NCBI GenBank assembly: GCA_900544365.1
Contig: UQVF01000001.1
Coordinates: forward strand, 92,099-156,098
Length of the DNA stretch: 64,000 bases
Source: an uncultured Veillonella sp.
GTDB taxonomy: Bacteria > Bacillota > Negativicutes > Veillonellales > Veillonellaceae
Direction of reading: 5' to 3'
The position numbers and the translations under genes were made by a program. The notes beneath the pieces were generated by a model. It was not told where the DNA came from. It ran no database searches and saw only the letters and a list, made by a program, of their open reading frames with translations. Numbering within the stretch: position 1 is the first letter of the stretch; each line of letters begins with the position of its first letter. Positions 51,092-60,738 of this stretch are shown in pieces.

Positions 51092-51658
51092 ATGAAGCAA
51101 TATATCATAGGCCTTGGTTTAGGAATGGTGTTGTTCTTAGGTGGCTGTGGTAGTCAACAAGCCATCGATACCTATAGTTTTGGTCAAAAAGTCATCAATG
51201 TAGGTCAATCGGAAGTGATTGTAGATTCTCCGTTTGACTTTGGTCAGTTGGATAGAATTACAGCCAATGAAAAGGGACAACCTTTGACCATCTATGCAGG
51301 ACTAGATAAAAATTATGGTGTCTATGTAAGTGCTACACAGGCTTCAACAGGAGCGCCATTGCCAAGGTTAGAAGAGGGCGCAAAATTAGGGCAGCAAGCT
51401 TTGGTTAAAGAATTAAGCCAAACGGGTGCCAATATACCATGGGACCAAGAGCAAGTGCAGGTGGACGGCGTACAGGCTGTGAAATCTACTATGCTAGCAG
51501 GTGCTAATGGACAAAAAATTAGGTTTACTCAGTATACTTTCATTGATAAAGGTGTACTGTGGAATATACGCTATTCATACAGTGATAGTTCTCCACAAGG
51601 AGAAGAAATCAATCAACGTGTGAATGGGCACATTCAAGTTACTAAGAAAGAGGGATAA
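51092..51658 (+). CDS. Lipoprotein of unknown function
   Basis: A 188-residue protein with a lipoprotein signal: M-K-Q-Y-I-I, hydrophobic stretch, L-G-G-C at 18-21. The mature part is about 165 residues with no recognised domain; an alternating beta pattern is likely. The start at 51092 keeps a normal signal length and has AGAGGT ahead. It ends 3 bases before ackA, whose ribosome site lies in its last codons, so the two are cotranscribed. No functional link to acetate is evident. Confidence 0.7.
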   Translation: MKQYIIGLGLGMVLFLGGCGSQQAIDTYSFGQKVINVGQSEVIVDSPFDFGQLDRITANEKGQPLTIYAGLDKNYGVYVSATQASTGAPLPRLEEGAKLGQQALVKELSQTGANIPWDQEQVQVDGVQAVKSTMLAGANGQKIRFTQYTFIDKGVLWNIRYSYSDSSPQGEEINQRVNGHIQVTKKEG

Positions 51659-51661
51659 GAC

Positions 51662-52876
51662 ATGAACGTTTTAGTAGTAAACTGCGGTAGCTCCTCCTTA
51701 AAGTATCAATTAATTGATATGGAGCATGAAGTTGTATTGGCGAAAGGTCAATTTGAAAAAATCGGTTCCGATGATGCTATTTTCACTCATCGTCGTCCAG
51801 ATGCTGACAAATTAGAACGCATCGAACCAGTGGCTGACCACAAAGTGGCGTTACAAGTCTTATTGGATATTTTAGTTGATCCAGAACACGGCGTAATTGC
51901 ATCCATGGATGAAATTGACGCTGTAGGTCACCGTGTAGTACATGGTGCTGAAAAATTTGCTGACTCTGTGTTAATCACTCCAGCAGTCATGGAAGCATTG
52001 GAAGAATGCGCAAAAATCGCTCCACTTCATAATCCTCCAAACATTCAAGGTATCGAAGCATGCCAAAAAATTATGCCAAATGTACCACAAGTTGGTGTAT
52101 TTGATACAGCATTCCATCAAACAATGCCAGCTGAGGCATTCTTATATGGTCTTCCATACGAAGCATACACTGATTTAGGTGTTCGCCGTTATGGTTTCCA
52201 TGGTACTTCCCACAAATATGTAGCACAACGTGTAGCTGAATTGATGGGTAAACACATGTCCGATCTTCGCATCGTATCCTGTCACTTAGGTAATGGTTCT
52301 TCCGTTACAGCTATCAAAGGTGGTCGTTCTATCGACACTTCCATGGGTTTCACTCCATTGTCCGGTTTGATCATGGGTACTCGTTGTGGTGATATCGACC
52401 CAGCTATCGTACCTTACTTGATGGAAAAATGGGATATGACATACCATGAAATCGATGCTATTATGAACAAAAAATCTGGTGTATTTGGTATTTCTGGTGT
52501 TTCCAATGACTTCCGTGTCATCGAAGAAGCAGCTGAAGAAGGCAATAAACGTGCTCAATTAGCATTGGATATGTTCCATTATAAAGTTCGTGCTACAATC
52601 GGTGCTTACGTAGCTGTTATGGGTGGTGTTGACGCTATCGTATTCACAGCTGGTATCGGTGAAAATGGTATTGGTAACCGTGATGCAATCTGTAATGGTT
52701 TAGAATACTTAGGCACTCGTATTGATGCTGATCGCAACAATGTTCGTGGTAAAGAAGCTGAAATCAGTGCAGAAGGTTCCAAAGTTAAAATCTTTGCAAT
52801 TCCTACAAATGAAGAAATCATGATCGCTCGTGATACAAAACGTATTACTAGCCCATTAGTGATGAAAAACTGGTAA
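51662..52876 (+). CDS. ackA: Acetate kinase
   Basis: A 404-residue ASKHA-fold kinase: N-C-G-S-S-S-L-K at 7-14, G-H-R-V-V-H-G near 89, G-V-F-D-T-A-F-H-Q-T near 147-156, H-L-G-N-G-S-S near 210 and G-I-G-E-N near 334. Makes ATP from acetyl phosphate in fermentation. Codon use is that of a highly expressed gene. No pta is adjacent. Confidence 0.97.
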   Translation: MNVLVVNCGSSSLKYQLIDMEHEVVLAKGQFEKIGSDDAIFTHRRPDADKLERIEPVADHKVALQVLLDILVDPEHGVIASMDEIDAVGHRVVHGAEKFADSVLITPAVMEALEECAKIAPLHNPPNIQGIEACQKIMPNVPQVGVFDTAFHQTMPAEAFLYGLPYEAYTDLGVRRYGFHGTSHKYVAQRVAELMGKHMSDLRIVSCHLGNGSSVTAIKGGRSIDTSMGFTPLSGLIMGTRCGDIDPAIVPYLMEKWDMTYHEIDAIMNKKSGVFGISGVSNDFRVIEEAAEEGNKRAQLALDMFHYKVRATIGAYVAVMGGVDAIVFTAGIGENGIGNRDAICNGLEYLGTRIDADRNNVRGKEAEISAEGSKVKIFAIPTNEEIMIARDTKRITSPLVMKNW

Positions 52877-52892
52877 TCTCTGATTATTTGTG

Positions 52893-52924
52893 AAAGAGTC
52901 TCCTCTATGAGGGGGCTCTTTTTG
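52893..52924 (+). terminator. Terminator of ackA
   Basis: AAAGAG...CCTC/GAGG...CTCTTTTT hairpin right after the stop. Confidence 0.7.
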
Positions 52925-52997
52925 TTGTTGACAAATGCTTTCATCCATTGCTATCCTAGCATTAAGAGTGATGATGGTAATCATGAAAGGGGACAGT

Positions 52998-53624
52998 ATG
53001 CCTATACAGTATCAAGAACAATCGAAACATTCCAAAGCGGGAATTGTATTGGTCAGTGTATTTATTGCGATAGCATTGGGAGCATTGGTATATAGTGTAT
53101 GGCGCTATATAGAGGTAGGTAATGTAGCTTTAGCAGAAATATTGATAGAAGGAATGATTCTATTTGTCCTTGTATCGCAGGCAGTAGGGACTTACACATT
53201 TACCTTAACAGAATCTGAGCTTATAATTGATGAGATAGGATTGCTGGGTAAGAAGCGAATGGTCATTCCCTATGCTATGATAAATGGGGTGTATCGATTT
53301 AAGCAATCCATAATGCCACCTTTAAAGTTTCGTTATAAATATCGAAAGTTGTCCTCTACAGATGATCGCTTAGTGTGGGCACTAGCTTACTCAGTGGTGG
53401 AAGGGAAAAAATTAAAACATGGCCGTGTGTTATTGAAAGCAGAACAAGAGTTGTTTGATGTCTTAGCACAGCATGTACCGAACTTGATACAGGTGAAAGA
53501 AGACCAAGTTGTCTTTCATGCATACCTAAGAGAAGATGCCTTCAAACATGGTGAAGATTTTGAGATCTATGCAGCGAATGTATATGGGCAAGGTCAAGGG
53601 GAGGCAGAAGAAGCAAAAGAGTAA
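52998..53624 (+). CDS. Membrane protein with two N-terminal spans and a PH-like cytosolic part
   Basis: A 208-residue protein. Two membrane segments lie near residues 15-35 and 45-65 (V-L-V-S-V-F-I-A-I-A-L-G, then I-L-I-E-G-M-I-L-F-V-L-V). A soluble part follows, with T-F-T-L-T-E-S-E-L-I-I-D-E-I-G and V-I-P-Y-A-M-I-N-G-V, resembling the bacterial PH (DUF304-type) fold that follows two spans. The tail is acidic. ATG 52998 has AAAGGGG ahead. Function unknown; family assignment tentative. Confidence 0.55.
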   Translation: MPIQYQEQSKHSKAGIVLVSVFIAIALGALVYSVWRYIEVGNVALAEILIEGMILFVLVSQAVGTYTFTLTESELIIDEIGLLGKKRMVIPYAMINGVYRFKQSIMPPLKFRYKYRKLSSTDDRLVWALAYSVVEGKKLKHGRVLLKAEQELFDVLAQHVPNLIQVKEDQVVFHAYLREDAFKHGEDFEIYAANVYGQGQGEAEEAKE

Positions 53625-53812
53625 GGCTGGTTTGCACAGGTTACATAGGAAGTTTATATTGGGATGTATATTGTGATAGTTAGACCTCAATTGCTAAAAG
53701 ATGTAAGACAAAGTTTGAAGAAAATAAAAGGATTTTTTCAGTCTACAGCGAATACAGTATAATACAGTATTAAAGAAAGATATATGAGTACCTATCCATG
53801 GTACATAGTGAT

Positions 53813-53840
53813 GCGTCACACTCTTCGGAGTGTGGCGTGT
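53813..53840 (+). promoter_or_regulatory. UUCG-capped hairpin in the radC leader
   Basis: GCGTCACACTC-TTCG-GAGTGTGGCGT, an 11-bp stem (one G-T pair) with a stable UUCG loop, between a TATAAT at 53758-53763 and radC. No T-run follows (TGTTGTCG), so it is probably a structural or processing element, not a terminator. Confidence 0.5.
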
Positions 53841-53887
53841 TGTCGTTTATAGGAGTAGAGGATGTACTTTCAAATGTTGGAGGAATT

Positions 53888-54562
53888 ATGTTGGACTTAC
53901 AATCGTATCAAATGCCACGAGAAAAATTTATTGCCTTAGGCGCTGAAGCACTAGAGTTAGAAGAGTTATTAGCCATTTTATTACGAACAGGTCGAAAGGG
54001 GGCTAGTGTCTTGGAAGTGGCTCATGATGTGATAAAGCGCATGGAAGGGTTAGTAGGAGGTTTGAATAATGTTACCGTAGATGCGTTGCGAGAAATTGAT
54101 GGCATTGGACAAGACAAGGCGGTGACTATTTGTGCAGCCATCGAACTGGGCAGACGTTTAGGGCAAATGAAAGTCAAACGAGATTGGGAAGATTTTAGCA
54201 CTCCAGAGGCGGCAGCTAATTACATGATGGAACGACTTCGGCATAAAACAGAAGAACATTTTTATGTCTTGTTACTGACAGTGAAAAATAAATTGATCAA
54301 ACCTGTTCTAATTTCTAAAGGGGGATTGACTAGTAGTACGGCAGAGCAACGAGCCGTATTCCGCCAAGCTATCGAGGCCAATGCGGCAGCTATTATTTTG
54401 ATGCATAACCATCCATCAGGAGATCCTACGGAGAGCAGTGATGACGTGCGAGTGACGAAAATTTTTGCCAAAGCTGGGGAAGTGATGGGGATTCCTGTGC
54501 TGGATCATATTATTATTGGTGATGGTATTTATGTAAGCTTATTAGAAAAAGGGATACTATAG
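53888..54562 (+). CDS. radC: RadC-family JAB-domain protein
   Basis: A 224-residue protein. An N-terminal helix-hairpin-helix part (G-I-G-Q-D-K-A near 76) and a C-terminal JAB metalloprotease-like domain with H-N-H-P-S-G-D near 173-179 are both present. The E-x-n-HxH...D pattern is complete. The name RadC is historical; a direct repair role is not established. ATG 53888 with TTGGAGG ahead gives the normal length; the longer frame upstream overlaps the leader hairpin. Confidence 0.9.
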   Translation: MLDLQSYQMPREKFIALGAEALELEELLAILLRTGRKGASVLEVAHDVIKRMEGLVGGLNNVTVDALREIDGIGQDKAVTICAAIELGRRLGQMKVKRDWEDFSTPEAAANYMMERLRHKTEEHFYVLLLTVKNKLIKPVLISKGGLTSSTAEQRAVFRQAIEANAAAIILMHNHPSGDPTESSDDVRVTKIFAKAGEVMGIPVLDHIIIGDGIYVSLLEKGIL

Positions 54563-54631
54563 GTGCAGATGTTCTATAAATTTGCTATAATTAAATGATT
54601 AGAACAATGAAAAGAAATCAGAGGTTATAGC

Positions 54632-55132
54632 GTGCGAATTATTGGAATAGATCCGGGCTATGCGATTTGTGGATATGGTATCATCGATGTTATAGGGAGT
54701 TCTCTAAAACCTGTTACCTACGGAGTGATAACCACAGAGGCGAAAACGCCAGAAGCAAGCCGGTTAGAAATTATATTTAATGAGCTAAGCGATATTTTAG
54801 AAGAATTTCGCCCTCAAAAATTTGGTATAGAAAAATTGTACTTTGCCCGCAATGTAACTACGGGTATCGGCGTAGCACAGGCAAGAGGCGTTACACTACT
54901 GGCGGCAAGTCAACAAGATTTACCGATTTATGAGTATACACCATTACAAGTAAAACAATCTGTGGTGGGCTATGGGAAAGCCACAAAAGAGCAGGTCACG
55001 TATATGACGATGAACTTATTGGGGATTCGTGAAAAAATTAAGCCTGATGATGCTGCTGATGCCTTAGCGATTGCTATTTGTACAGCCCATAGTTCCCATA
55101 CGGATACATTAAAGCAAATTTTACAACTGTGA
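54632..55132 (+). CDS. ruvC: Holliday junction endonuclease RuvC
   Basis: A 166-residue RNase H-fold resolvase: I-G-I-D-P-G-Y at 4-10 (first catalytic Asp), E-K-L-Y-F near 68, and D-D-A-A-D-A-L-A-I-A near 138-147. Start is GTG with AGAGG ahead. It begins the ruvC-ruvA-ruvB string, closely spaced. Confidence 0.95.
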   Translation: MRIIGIDPGYAICGYGIIDVIGSSLKPVTYGVITTEAKTPEASRLEIIFNELSDILEEFRPQKFGIEKLYFARNVTTGIGVAQARGVTLLAASQQDLPIYEYTPLQVKQSVVGYGKATKEQVTYMTMNLLGIREKIKPDDAADALAIAICTAHSSHTDTLKQILQL

Positions 55133-55139
55133 GGAATTT

Positions 55140-55751
55140 ATGATTGCATATATAAAAGGGATTGTTACCCATCGATTGCTAGATGCGGTGTATATCAATG
55201 TTCATGATGTAGGGTATCGTGTGTACGTACCTAGTTCAGTACAAAGTCAATTGCAAGTAGGTGAAGAAACTTGTTTATTCACTTATACCAATGTACGTGA
55301 AGATGCCATTCAGCTGTATGGCTTTTTGACGATGGAAGATTATGAGTTGTTTTTACTGCTCATTTCCGTATCGGGAGTGGGACCAAAATTAGGTCTTGGT
55401 ATTTTATCAGCCATAAGTCCAGAACATTTTGTAGGACTCATCATTAGTGGTGATACTAAAGGGCTTCAAAAGTTGCCTGGTATCGGTAAAAAATCAGCGG
55501 AACGTTTAGTCTTGGAATTGAAGGATAAAATTGAAAGCCTTGGCATTGCTGGAACTTTCACTGCACCGGGAAGAATTTCACTAGTAGAACAAGTGCCAGT
55601 AGGCACTACAGAAGAAGTGTTAGAAGCGCTTATGGCATTAGGATATAGTGCACAAGAGGTGCAGCCTGTAATCCAAGATGTCTACGATGGCACACAGGAA
55701 GTACCTGTCTTATTAAAACAAGTGTTAGCGGCATTGGGTAAAGGGCGATAA
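55140..55751 (+). CDS. ruvA: Holliday junction branch migration protein RuvA
   Basis: A 203-residue protein: an OB-fold N-terminus (I-A-Y-I-K-G-I-V), helix-hairpin-helix S-G-V-G-P-K-L-G-L near 79 and L-P-G-I-G-K-K-S-A-E near 114, and a C-terminal domain that meets RuvB (E-A-L-M-A-L-G-Y). Binds the four-way junction and loads RuvB. Starts 7 bases after ruvC. Confidence 0.95.
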   Translation: MIAYIKGIVTHRLLDAVYINVHDVGYRVYVPSSVQSQLQVGEETCLFTYTNVREDAIQLYGFLTMEDYELFLLLISVSGVGPKLGLGILSAISPEHFVGLIISGDTKGLQKLPGIGKKSAERLVLELKDKIESLGIAGTFTAPGRISLVEQVPVGTTEEVLEALMALGYSAQEVQPVIQDVYDGTQEVPVLLKQVLAALGKGR

Positions 55752-55753
55752 GA

Positions 55754-56761
55754 ATGGAACAAGAAAATCGAATTGTAACCATGCAGGAACGGGAGGAAGA
55801 CAATTGGCAATTTAGTCTTCGTCCTCGCTATTTAAAAGAATATATTGGGCAAACACAAGCAAAGGAGAACCTTCATATTTTCATTGAAGCTGCCAAGCTA
55901 CGGGGTGATACATTGGACCATGTGTTGTTATATGGGCCTCCTGGACTTGGTAAAACTACTTTAGCTGGTATTGTTGCTAATGAATTAGGTGTAAATTTCC
56001 GTGTTACTTCTGGGCCGGCCATAGAACGAGCTGGTGATCTAGCGGCTTTATTGAGCAATTTGCAACCGGGGGATGTGCTATTTATTGATGAAATCCATCG
56101 ATTATCTCGATCTGTAGAAGAAGTGTTATATTCTGCGATGGAAGATTATGCTTTGGATATCATTATTGGTAAAGGTCCAAGTGCCAGATCTGTACGCATT
56201 GAATTGCCTAAATTTACACTGATTGGTGCTACCACACGAGCGGGTTCTTTGGCGGCACCACTACGTGATCGCTTTGGTGTGATTAGCCGTTTAGAATATT
56301 ATAAGCAAAATGAGCTGGAATTTATTGTGAGCCGTTCTGCTGATATTTTAGATATTCATATGGACCCAGAAGGGGCTAGTGAAATCGCCCGACGTTCTAG
56401 AGGAACCCCTCGTATTGCCAATCGTTTGTTGAAACGTGTCCGTGATGTGGCACAAGTATTGGGCGATGGTGTAATTACAAAAGATATTGCGGACCAGGCA
56501 TTACAGCGGTTAGATATTGATAAACTAGGACTAGATCGTATCGATCGACGGATTTTAAGTACTATCATTGAAAAATTTGATGGTGGCCCTGTAGGGGTGG
56601 ACACGATTGCAGCCTCTGTGAGTGAGGAACGTGAAAGTGTTGAAGATGTGTATGAACCGTATTTGATGCAACTTGGTTTGCTGGCGCGTACAAATCGTGG
56701 GCGTATCGTCACTCCTGCTGCCTATGACCATTTAGGAATCCCTAGAAAGGTGGATGCATGA
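55754..56761 (+). CDS. ruvB: Holliday junction branch migration ATPase RuvB
   Basis: A 335-residue AAA+ motor: R-P-R-Y-L-K-E-Y-I-G-Q near 23-33, Walker A G-P-P-G-L-G-K-T-T-L near 61-70, Walker B F-I-D-E-I-H-R near 112, sensor G-A-T-T-R-A-G near 158, and a winged-helix C-terminus. Overlaps spoIID by four bases (ATGA). Confidence 0.97.
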   Translation: MEQENRIVTMQEREEDNWQFSLRPRYLKEYIGQTQAKENLHIFIEAAKLRGDTLDHVLLYGPPGLGKTTLAGIVANELGVNFRVTSGPAIERAGDLAALLSNLQPGDVLFIDEIHRLSRSVEEVLYSAMEDYALDIIIGKGPSARSVRIELPKFTLIGATTRAGSLAAPLRDRFGVISRLEYYKQNELEFIVSRSADILDIHMDPEGASEIARRSRGTPRIANRLLKRVRDVAQVLGDGVITKDIADQALQRLDIDKLGLDRIDRRILSTIIEKFDGGPVGVDTIAASVSEERESVEDVYEPYLMQLGLLARTNRGRIVTPAAYDHLGIPRKVDA

Positions 56762-58242
56762 AAAAGCTAGGATATCGCTATGTAGCGATAGCAGTGATGA
56801 CGGCTCTATTAGGAGGTATACCTTTTGTAGGAGCGGCAGCATCGCAAAAGGAAGCGCCTAAACGTACATTAGTGAAAACCACTTTTGTGAAACCCAATGA
56901 AAGAAAAGGAGCTACGCCTGTAAAGCGGATTGGTTCTAAACCAAAAGTACAATCACCGATAAAAGCAGATCCAAAAGGAAAGGCAGCAGTATCTAACAAT
57001 GGTACAAAGCAATCGGTAAAACAAGAGATGAAATCGATAACGTCCAAGAGTAGCGAAACTGTTAAAAGCTCTAGCGGAGAGCCGGTCATCCGTGTATTGC
57101 TTGGGTATAGATCACAATCTTTTTCCATTAGTAGTGCTATGCCTATGGTTGTTCTAGATAGCCGTGGACATCAAGTGCAAACGATTAAAGAAAATCAGAG
57201 TGTAACAGTTTCAAGTGGAGGTGGATCAGTACATATAAATGGACATAGTATTGATAAGTCCATTACTGTTCAAAATGCAAAAGGTAGATATGGATCTGAA
57301 TTGCAAACATTAGGGAAAACCTATCGTGGTGCTGTGACAGTACACGCTAATGTATCGGGATCTATGAGTGTTATTAATGTACTGGGGTTAGAACAATATG
57401 TACAAGGTGTAGTGCCGGAAGAAGTAGTACCTAGTTGGCCTACGTCGGCCCTAGAAGCACAAGCAGTGGCAGCTAGAACCTATGCATTACACTCCATGAA
57501 GAGCAAACAAAATAGTATCTATGATATTGGAACTACCACAGCTGATCAAGTATATGGAGGTAAAAGTAGCGAATTTACTAGTACTAATGCAGCAGTAAAG
57601 CGCACGCATGGTGTGGTTATTACTTATCAAGGACAACCCATTAATGCTCTCTTTCATTCAGATGGCGGTGGCTACACAGAAGATAGTGTAAATCTGTGGG
57701 GTAATGATTTACCATACTTAAAAGGAGTGGTAGATTACTCTAATCATGAAGGGACCACGGTTTGGAATGTCATCACTAGTCGTCAAAGTATAGAACAAAA
57801 ATTAGCGGCAGCCAGCAAATCTGTAGGATACTTACAGAAAATTGAACTATCTCCGCTGGCAGATCGACCTATGAAAGTACAAGATCGAGGGGTATCAGGT
57901 CGTGTAAAAACGATGAAATTTATCGGTGAAAAAGGCTCTGTATCGCTTACAGGAGAACAGGTGCAAGGGATATTTGGGTTGAAATCTACCTTATTTGATT
58001 TTTATGTAGGACAAACCCCGCCCAGTCGAATTCAGGGTTCTTCCGTAAAAGCGAACCATATTTTTAATAAAGCCAATCAGACAGTGACAATTCATGGGTA
58101 TGGTTGGGGACATGGTTTGGGACTTTCACAGTGGGGAGCGGCGGAAATGGCGAGTCGAAAAGAGGCGACCCAGCCTGATTATTATAAAGTGATTTTACAA
58201 CATTATTACCAAGGTACGGCACTTACGAAACTGTACAATTAA
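56758..58242 (+). CDS. spoIID: SpoIID/LytB-domain cell-wall protein
   Basis: A 494-residue exported protein. A signal peptide (to about residue 29) is followed by a lysine/serine-rich linker to about residue 120, and then the SpoIID domain with N-V-L-G-L-E-Q-Y-V-Q-G-V-V-P-E-E-V and A-Q-A-V-A-A-R-T-Y-A-L. H-S-D-G-G-G-Y-T-E-D and W-G-H-G-L-G-L-S-Q-W-G-A follow, all family hallmarks. SpoIID is a lytic transglycosylase acting on denuded glycan. Its place in the ruv-queA-tgt string is usual in Firmicutes. If the host does not sporulate, a vegetative wall-remodelling role is implied. Confidence 0.9.
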   Translation: MKKLGYRYVAIAVMTALLGGIPFVGAAASQKEAPKRTLVKTTFVKPNERKGATPVKRIGSKPKVQSPIKADPKGKAAVSNNGTKQSVKQEMKSITSKSSETVKSSSGEPVIRVLLGYRSQSFSISSAMPMVVLDSRGHQVQTIKENQSVTVSSGGGSVHINGHSIDKSITVQNAKGRYGSELQTLGKTYRGAVTVHANVSGSMSVINVLGLEQYVQGVVPEEVVPSWPTSALEAQAVAARTYALHSMKSKQNSIYDIGTTTADQVYGGKSSEFTSTNAAVKRTHGVVITYQGQPINALFHSDGGGYTEDSVNLWGNDLPYLKGVVDYSNHEGTTVWNVITSRQSIEQKLAAASKSVGYLQKIELSPLADRPMKVQDRGVSGRVKTMKFIGEKGSVSLTGEQVQGIFGLKSTLFDFYVGQTPPSRIQGSSVKANHIFNKANQTVTIHGYGWGHGLGLSQWGAAEMASRKEATQPDYYKVILQHYYQGTALTKLYN

Positions 58243-58255
58243 TAAGAGGAATAGT

Positions 58256-59281
58256 ATGAAAGTATCTGATTTTAATTATGACTTGCCTGAGGAACTCATT
58301 GCGCAACATCCCGTAGAACCTCGAGATACATCTCGATTGATGACCTTAGATAAGGTGAGTGGAGAAATATGCCATAAAGCATCTTTTCACTCCATACTAG
58401 ATGAATTATATGAAGGGGATGTGTTAATTTTTAATAACACAAAGGTAATCCCTGCACGTTTGTATGGAGAACGAAAAGGAACGGGCGGCAAGGTAGAAGT
58501 ACTTCTGTTGACTCCTAAAGGGGAACACCTCTGGGAATGCCTTGTGAAACCGGGCAAGAAGTGTTTGAAAGGACAAGAATTAGTATTTGGACCTAATTTA
58601 GAGGCACAGGTCATAGACCATACAGATTTTGGTGGGCGATTGATTCAATTTAAGCCGAACGGTAATTTTGATGAAATCATCAATGACATTGGAGAGATGC
58701 CGTTGCCGCCGTATATCCATGAAAAACTAGAAGACAAAGATAGATATCAAACGGTGTATGCCAAAGAAAAAGGATCTGCTGCAGCACCGACAGCGGGATT
58801 ACATTTTACGCCAGAACTATTGAATGAAATTCAGAGCAAAGGTGTACACATTGGATTTGTTACCTTACATGTAGGTCTAGGTACATTCCGCCCCGTGTCG
58901 GCAGAATCCATCGAAGACCATGATATGCATAAAGAGTTTTATCACGTGTCGGAAGAAACGGCGGAGCTTGTGAACCGTGCGAAATCAGAAAAACGCAGAG
59001 TCATTGCCGTAGGAACTACATCAGTGCGTACCTTAGAATCAGCAGCGACTGAGGTAGGTCATGTGAAGAGTGGATCTGACTGGACGCAAATCTTCATCTA
59101 TCCTGGCTATACGTACAAGATGGTAGATGCATTGATTACTAACTTTCATTTGCCCCAGTCTACCTTGCTCATGCTCATTAGTGCTCTAGCTGGTAGAGAG
59201 CATTGTCTTGCAGCCTATGAAGAGGCGGTGCGTAAAAAATATAGATTTTTCAGCTTTGGTGACGCAATGTTCATTCGATAA
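58256..59281 (+). CDS. queA: S-adenosylmethionine:tRNA ribosyltransferase-isomerase
   Basis: A 341-residue QueA: F-N-Y-D-L-P-E-E-L-I-A-Q-H-P near 5-18, F-N-N-T-K-V-I-P-A-R near 61-70, A-A-P-T-A-G-L-H-F-T near 178-187 and F-H-L-P-Q-S-T-L near 294. Adds the ribosyl group to preQ1 in tRNA to make epoxyqueuosine. Followed by tgt, the preceding enzyme of the route. Confidence 0.96.
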   Translation: MKVSDFNYDLPEELIAQHPVEPRDTSRLMTLDKVSGEICHKASFHSILDELYEGDVLIFNNTKVIPARLYGERKGTGGKVEVLLLTPKGEHLWECLVKPGKKCLKGQELVFGPNLEAQVIDHTDFGGRLIQFKPNGNFDEIINDIGEMPLPPYIHEKLEDKDRYQTVYAKEKGSAAAPTAGLHFTPELLNEIQSKGVHIGFVTLHVGLGTFRPVSAESIEDHDMHKEFYHVSEETAELVNRAKSEKRRVIAVGTTSVRTLESAATEVGHVKSGSDWTQIFIYPGYTYKMVDALITNFHLPQSTLLMLISALAGREHCLAAYEEAVRKKYRFFSFGDAMFIR

Positions 59282-59326
59282 GTTGAAAGTTGTGTTATAA
59301 TACAAAAGTAATAAAGGAGTGTATAT

Positions 59327-60436
59327 ATGGCAATTAGATACGAATTGCAAAAACAATGCTCTCATACAGGTGCGCGGGCAGGGTTATTGCATACTCCACA
59401 TGGGACCTATGAAACACCGATGTTTATGCCTGTTGGGACACAGGCAACGGTGAAAACATTAGCCCCAGAGGAGCTAAAAGCGATGGGGTCTCAAGTGATT
59501 TTGAGTAATACCTATCATTTATTCTTGCGTCCAGGTCCAGAACTCGTGGAAGAGGCAGGGGGCTTGCACAAGTTTATGAATTGGGATCAGGCTATTTTAA
59601 CAGATAGTGGTGGATTTCAAGTGTTCAGCTTGGGCAAATTGCGTAAGATTACAGAAGAAGGGGTTAACTTTAGATCTCATTTAGATGGGTCTAAAAAGTT
59701 TCTATCCCCTGAAGTGGCAACGAAAGTACAGGAACAATTAGGGTCTGACATTATGATGGCATTCGATGAATGTATTCCGTATCCTGCGGATTATCGTTAT
59801 GCGGATGCATCTACAGCGCGGACCACTCGTTGGGCGGAGCGCTGTCAAGAGGCACGTCGTTCCAAGAATCAAGGCATGTTCGGCATTGTCCAAGGTGGCA
59901 TGTATAAGGACCTTCGTGAAAGAAGTGCCAAAGAGTTAGTGGCTATGGACTTTGAAGGCTATAGTATCGGCGGTCTTTCCGTGGGGGAACCACATGAGTT
60001 GATGTACGAAGTACTGGACTATACAACGCCCTTATTGCCAACGAACAAGGCTCGTTACTTGATGGGTGTGGGTACGGCGGACTGCTTAGTAGAAGGTGTA
60101 GCTCGTGGTATTGATATGTTTGACTGCGTATATCCAACACGTGTGGCACGAAATGGTATGGCTATGACATGGAAAGGACGATTGAATTTACGTAATGCTT
60201 CTTTCATGCGTGATTGGGATCCTATTGAAGAAGGTTGTGGCTGTTATGCGTGCCAAAACTATTCAAGAGCTTATATTCGACATCTATACAAGGCAGAAGA
60301 AATTTTAGCTTTTCGCTTGGTGTCGTATCATAATTTATATTTCTTACTAGAATTTATGCGTCAAATGCGTAAAGCCATCTTAGAAGATCGCTTTGTAGCA
60401 TTTCGCGAAGAGTTCTGGCAATATTTTACTAAATAG
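59327..60436 (+). CDS. tgt: tRNA-guanine transglycosylase
   Basis: A 369-residue TIM-barrel enzyme. T-D-S-G-G-F-Q-V-F near 90-98 carries the catalytic Asp, G-G-L-S-V-G-E-P near 219, and the zinc site C-x-C-x2-C with a following H (G-C-G-C-Y-A-C-Q-N-Y-S-R-A-Y-I-R-H) near 304-320. Swaps G34 for preQ1 in queuosine tRNAs. Confidence 0.97.
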   Translation: MAIRYELQKQCSHTGARAGLLHTPHGTYETPMFMPVGTQATVKTLAPEELKAMGSQVILSNTYHLFLRPGPELVEEAGGLHKFMNWDQAILTDSGGFQVFSLGKLRKITEEGVNFRSHLDGSKKFLSPEVATKVQEQLGSDIMMAFDECIPYPADYRYADASTARTTRWAERCQEARRSKNQGMFGIVQGGMYKDLRERSAKELVAMDFEGYSIGGLSVGEPHELMYEVLDYTTPLLPTNKARYLMGVGTADCLVEGVARGIDMFDCVYPTRVARNGMAMTWKGRLNLRNASFMRDWDPIEEGCGCYACQNYSRAYIRHLYKAEEILAFRLVSYHNLYFLLEFMRQMRKAILEDRFVAFREEFWQYFTK

Positions 60437-60444
60437 GAGGAGTT

Positions 60445-60738
60445 ATGGATTTCTTAGAATTTTTTCAAGGACAAACAGGGCAAGCGATTTTACCATTATT
60501 GATTATGGTCGTTATTTTTTACTTCTTGCTATATCGTCCGCAAAAGAAACAACAAAAACAACGCCAAGTGTTATTGAACAGCTTGAAAAAAGGCCAAAAA
60601 GTATTGACTGTTGGCGGTATTTACGGGGAAATTGTTTCCTTAACAGAAGATACAGCAGTACTACAAGTATCTGAAAAAGTAGAAATGAAATTTGCTCGTA
60701 CAGCCATTGCTCAAGTTCTTGGAAAGGAACAAAAGTAA
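60445..60738 (+). CDS. yajC: Preprotein translocase subunit YajC
   Basis: A 97-residue single-span protein (I-L-P-L-L-I-M-V-V-I-F-Y-F-L-L-Y-R-P-Q-K-K) with the later G-G-I-Y-G-E-I-V near 53. Accessory of SecDF. The stop codon overlaps the next start by one base (TAATG). Confidence 0.93.
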   Translation: MDFLEFFQGQTGQAILPLLIMVVIFYFLLYRPQKKQQKQRQVLLNSLKKGQKVLTVGGIYGEIVSLTEDTAVLQVSEKVEMKFARTAIAQVLGKEQK

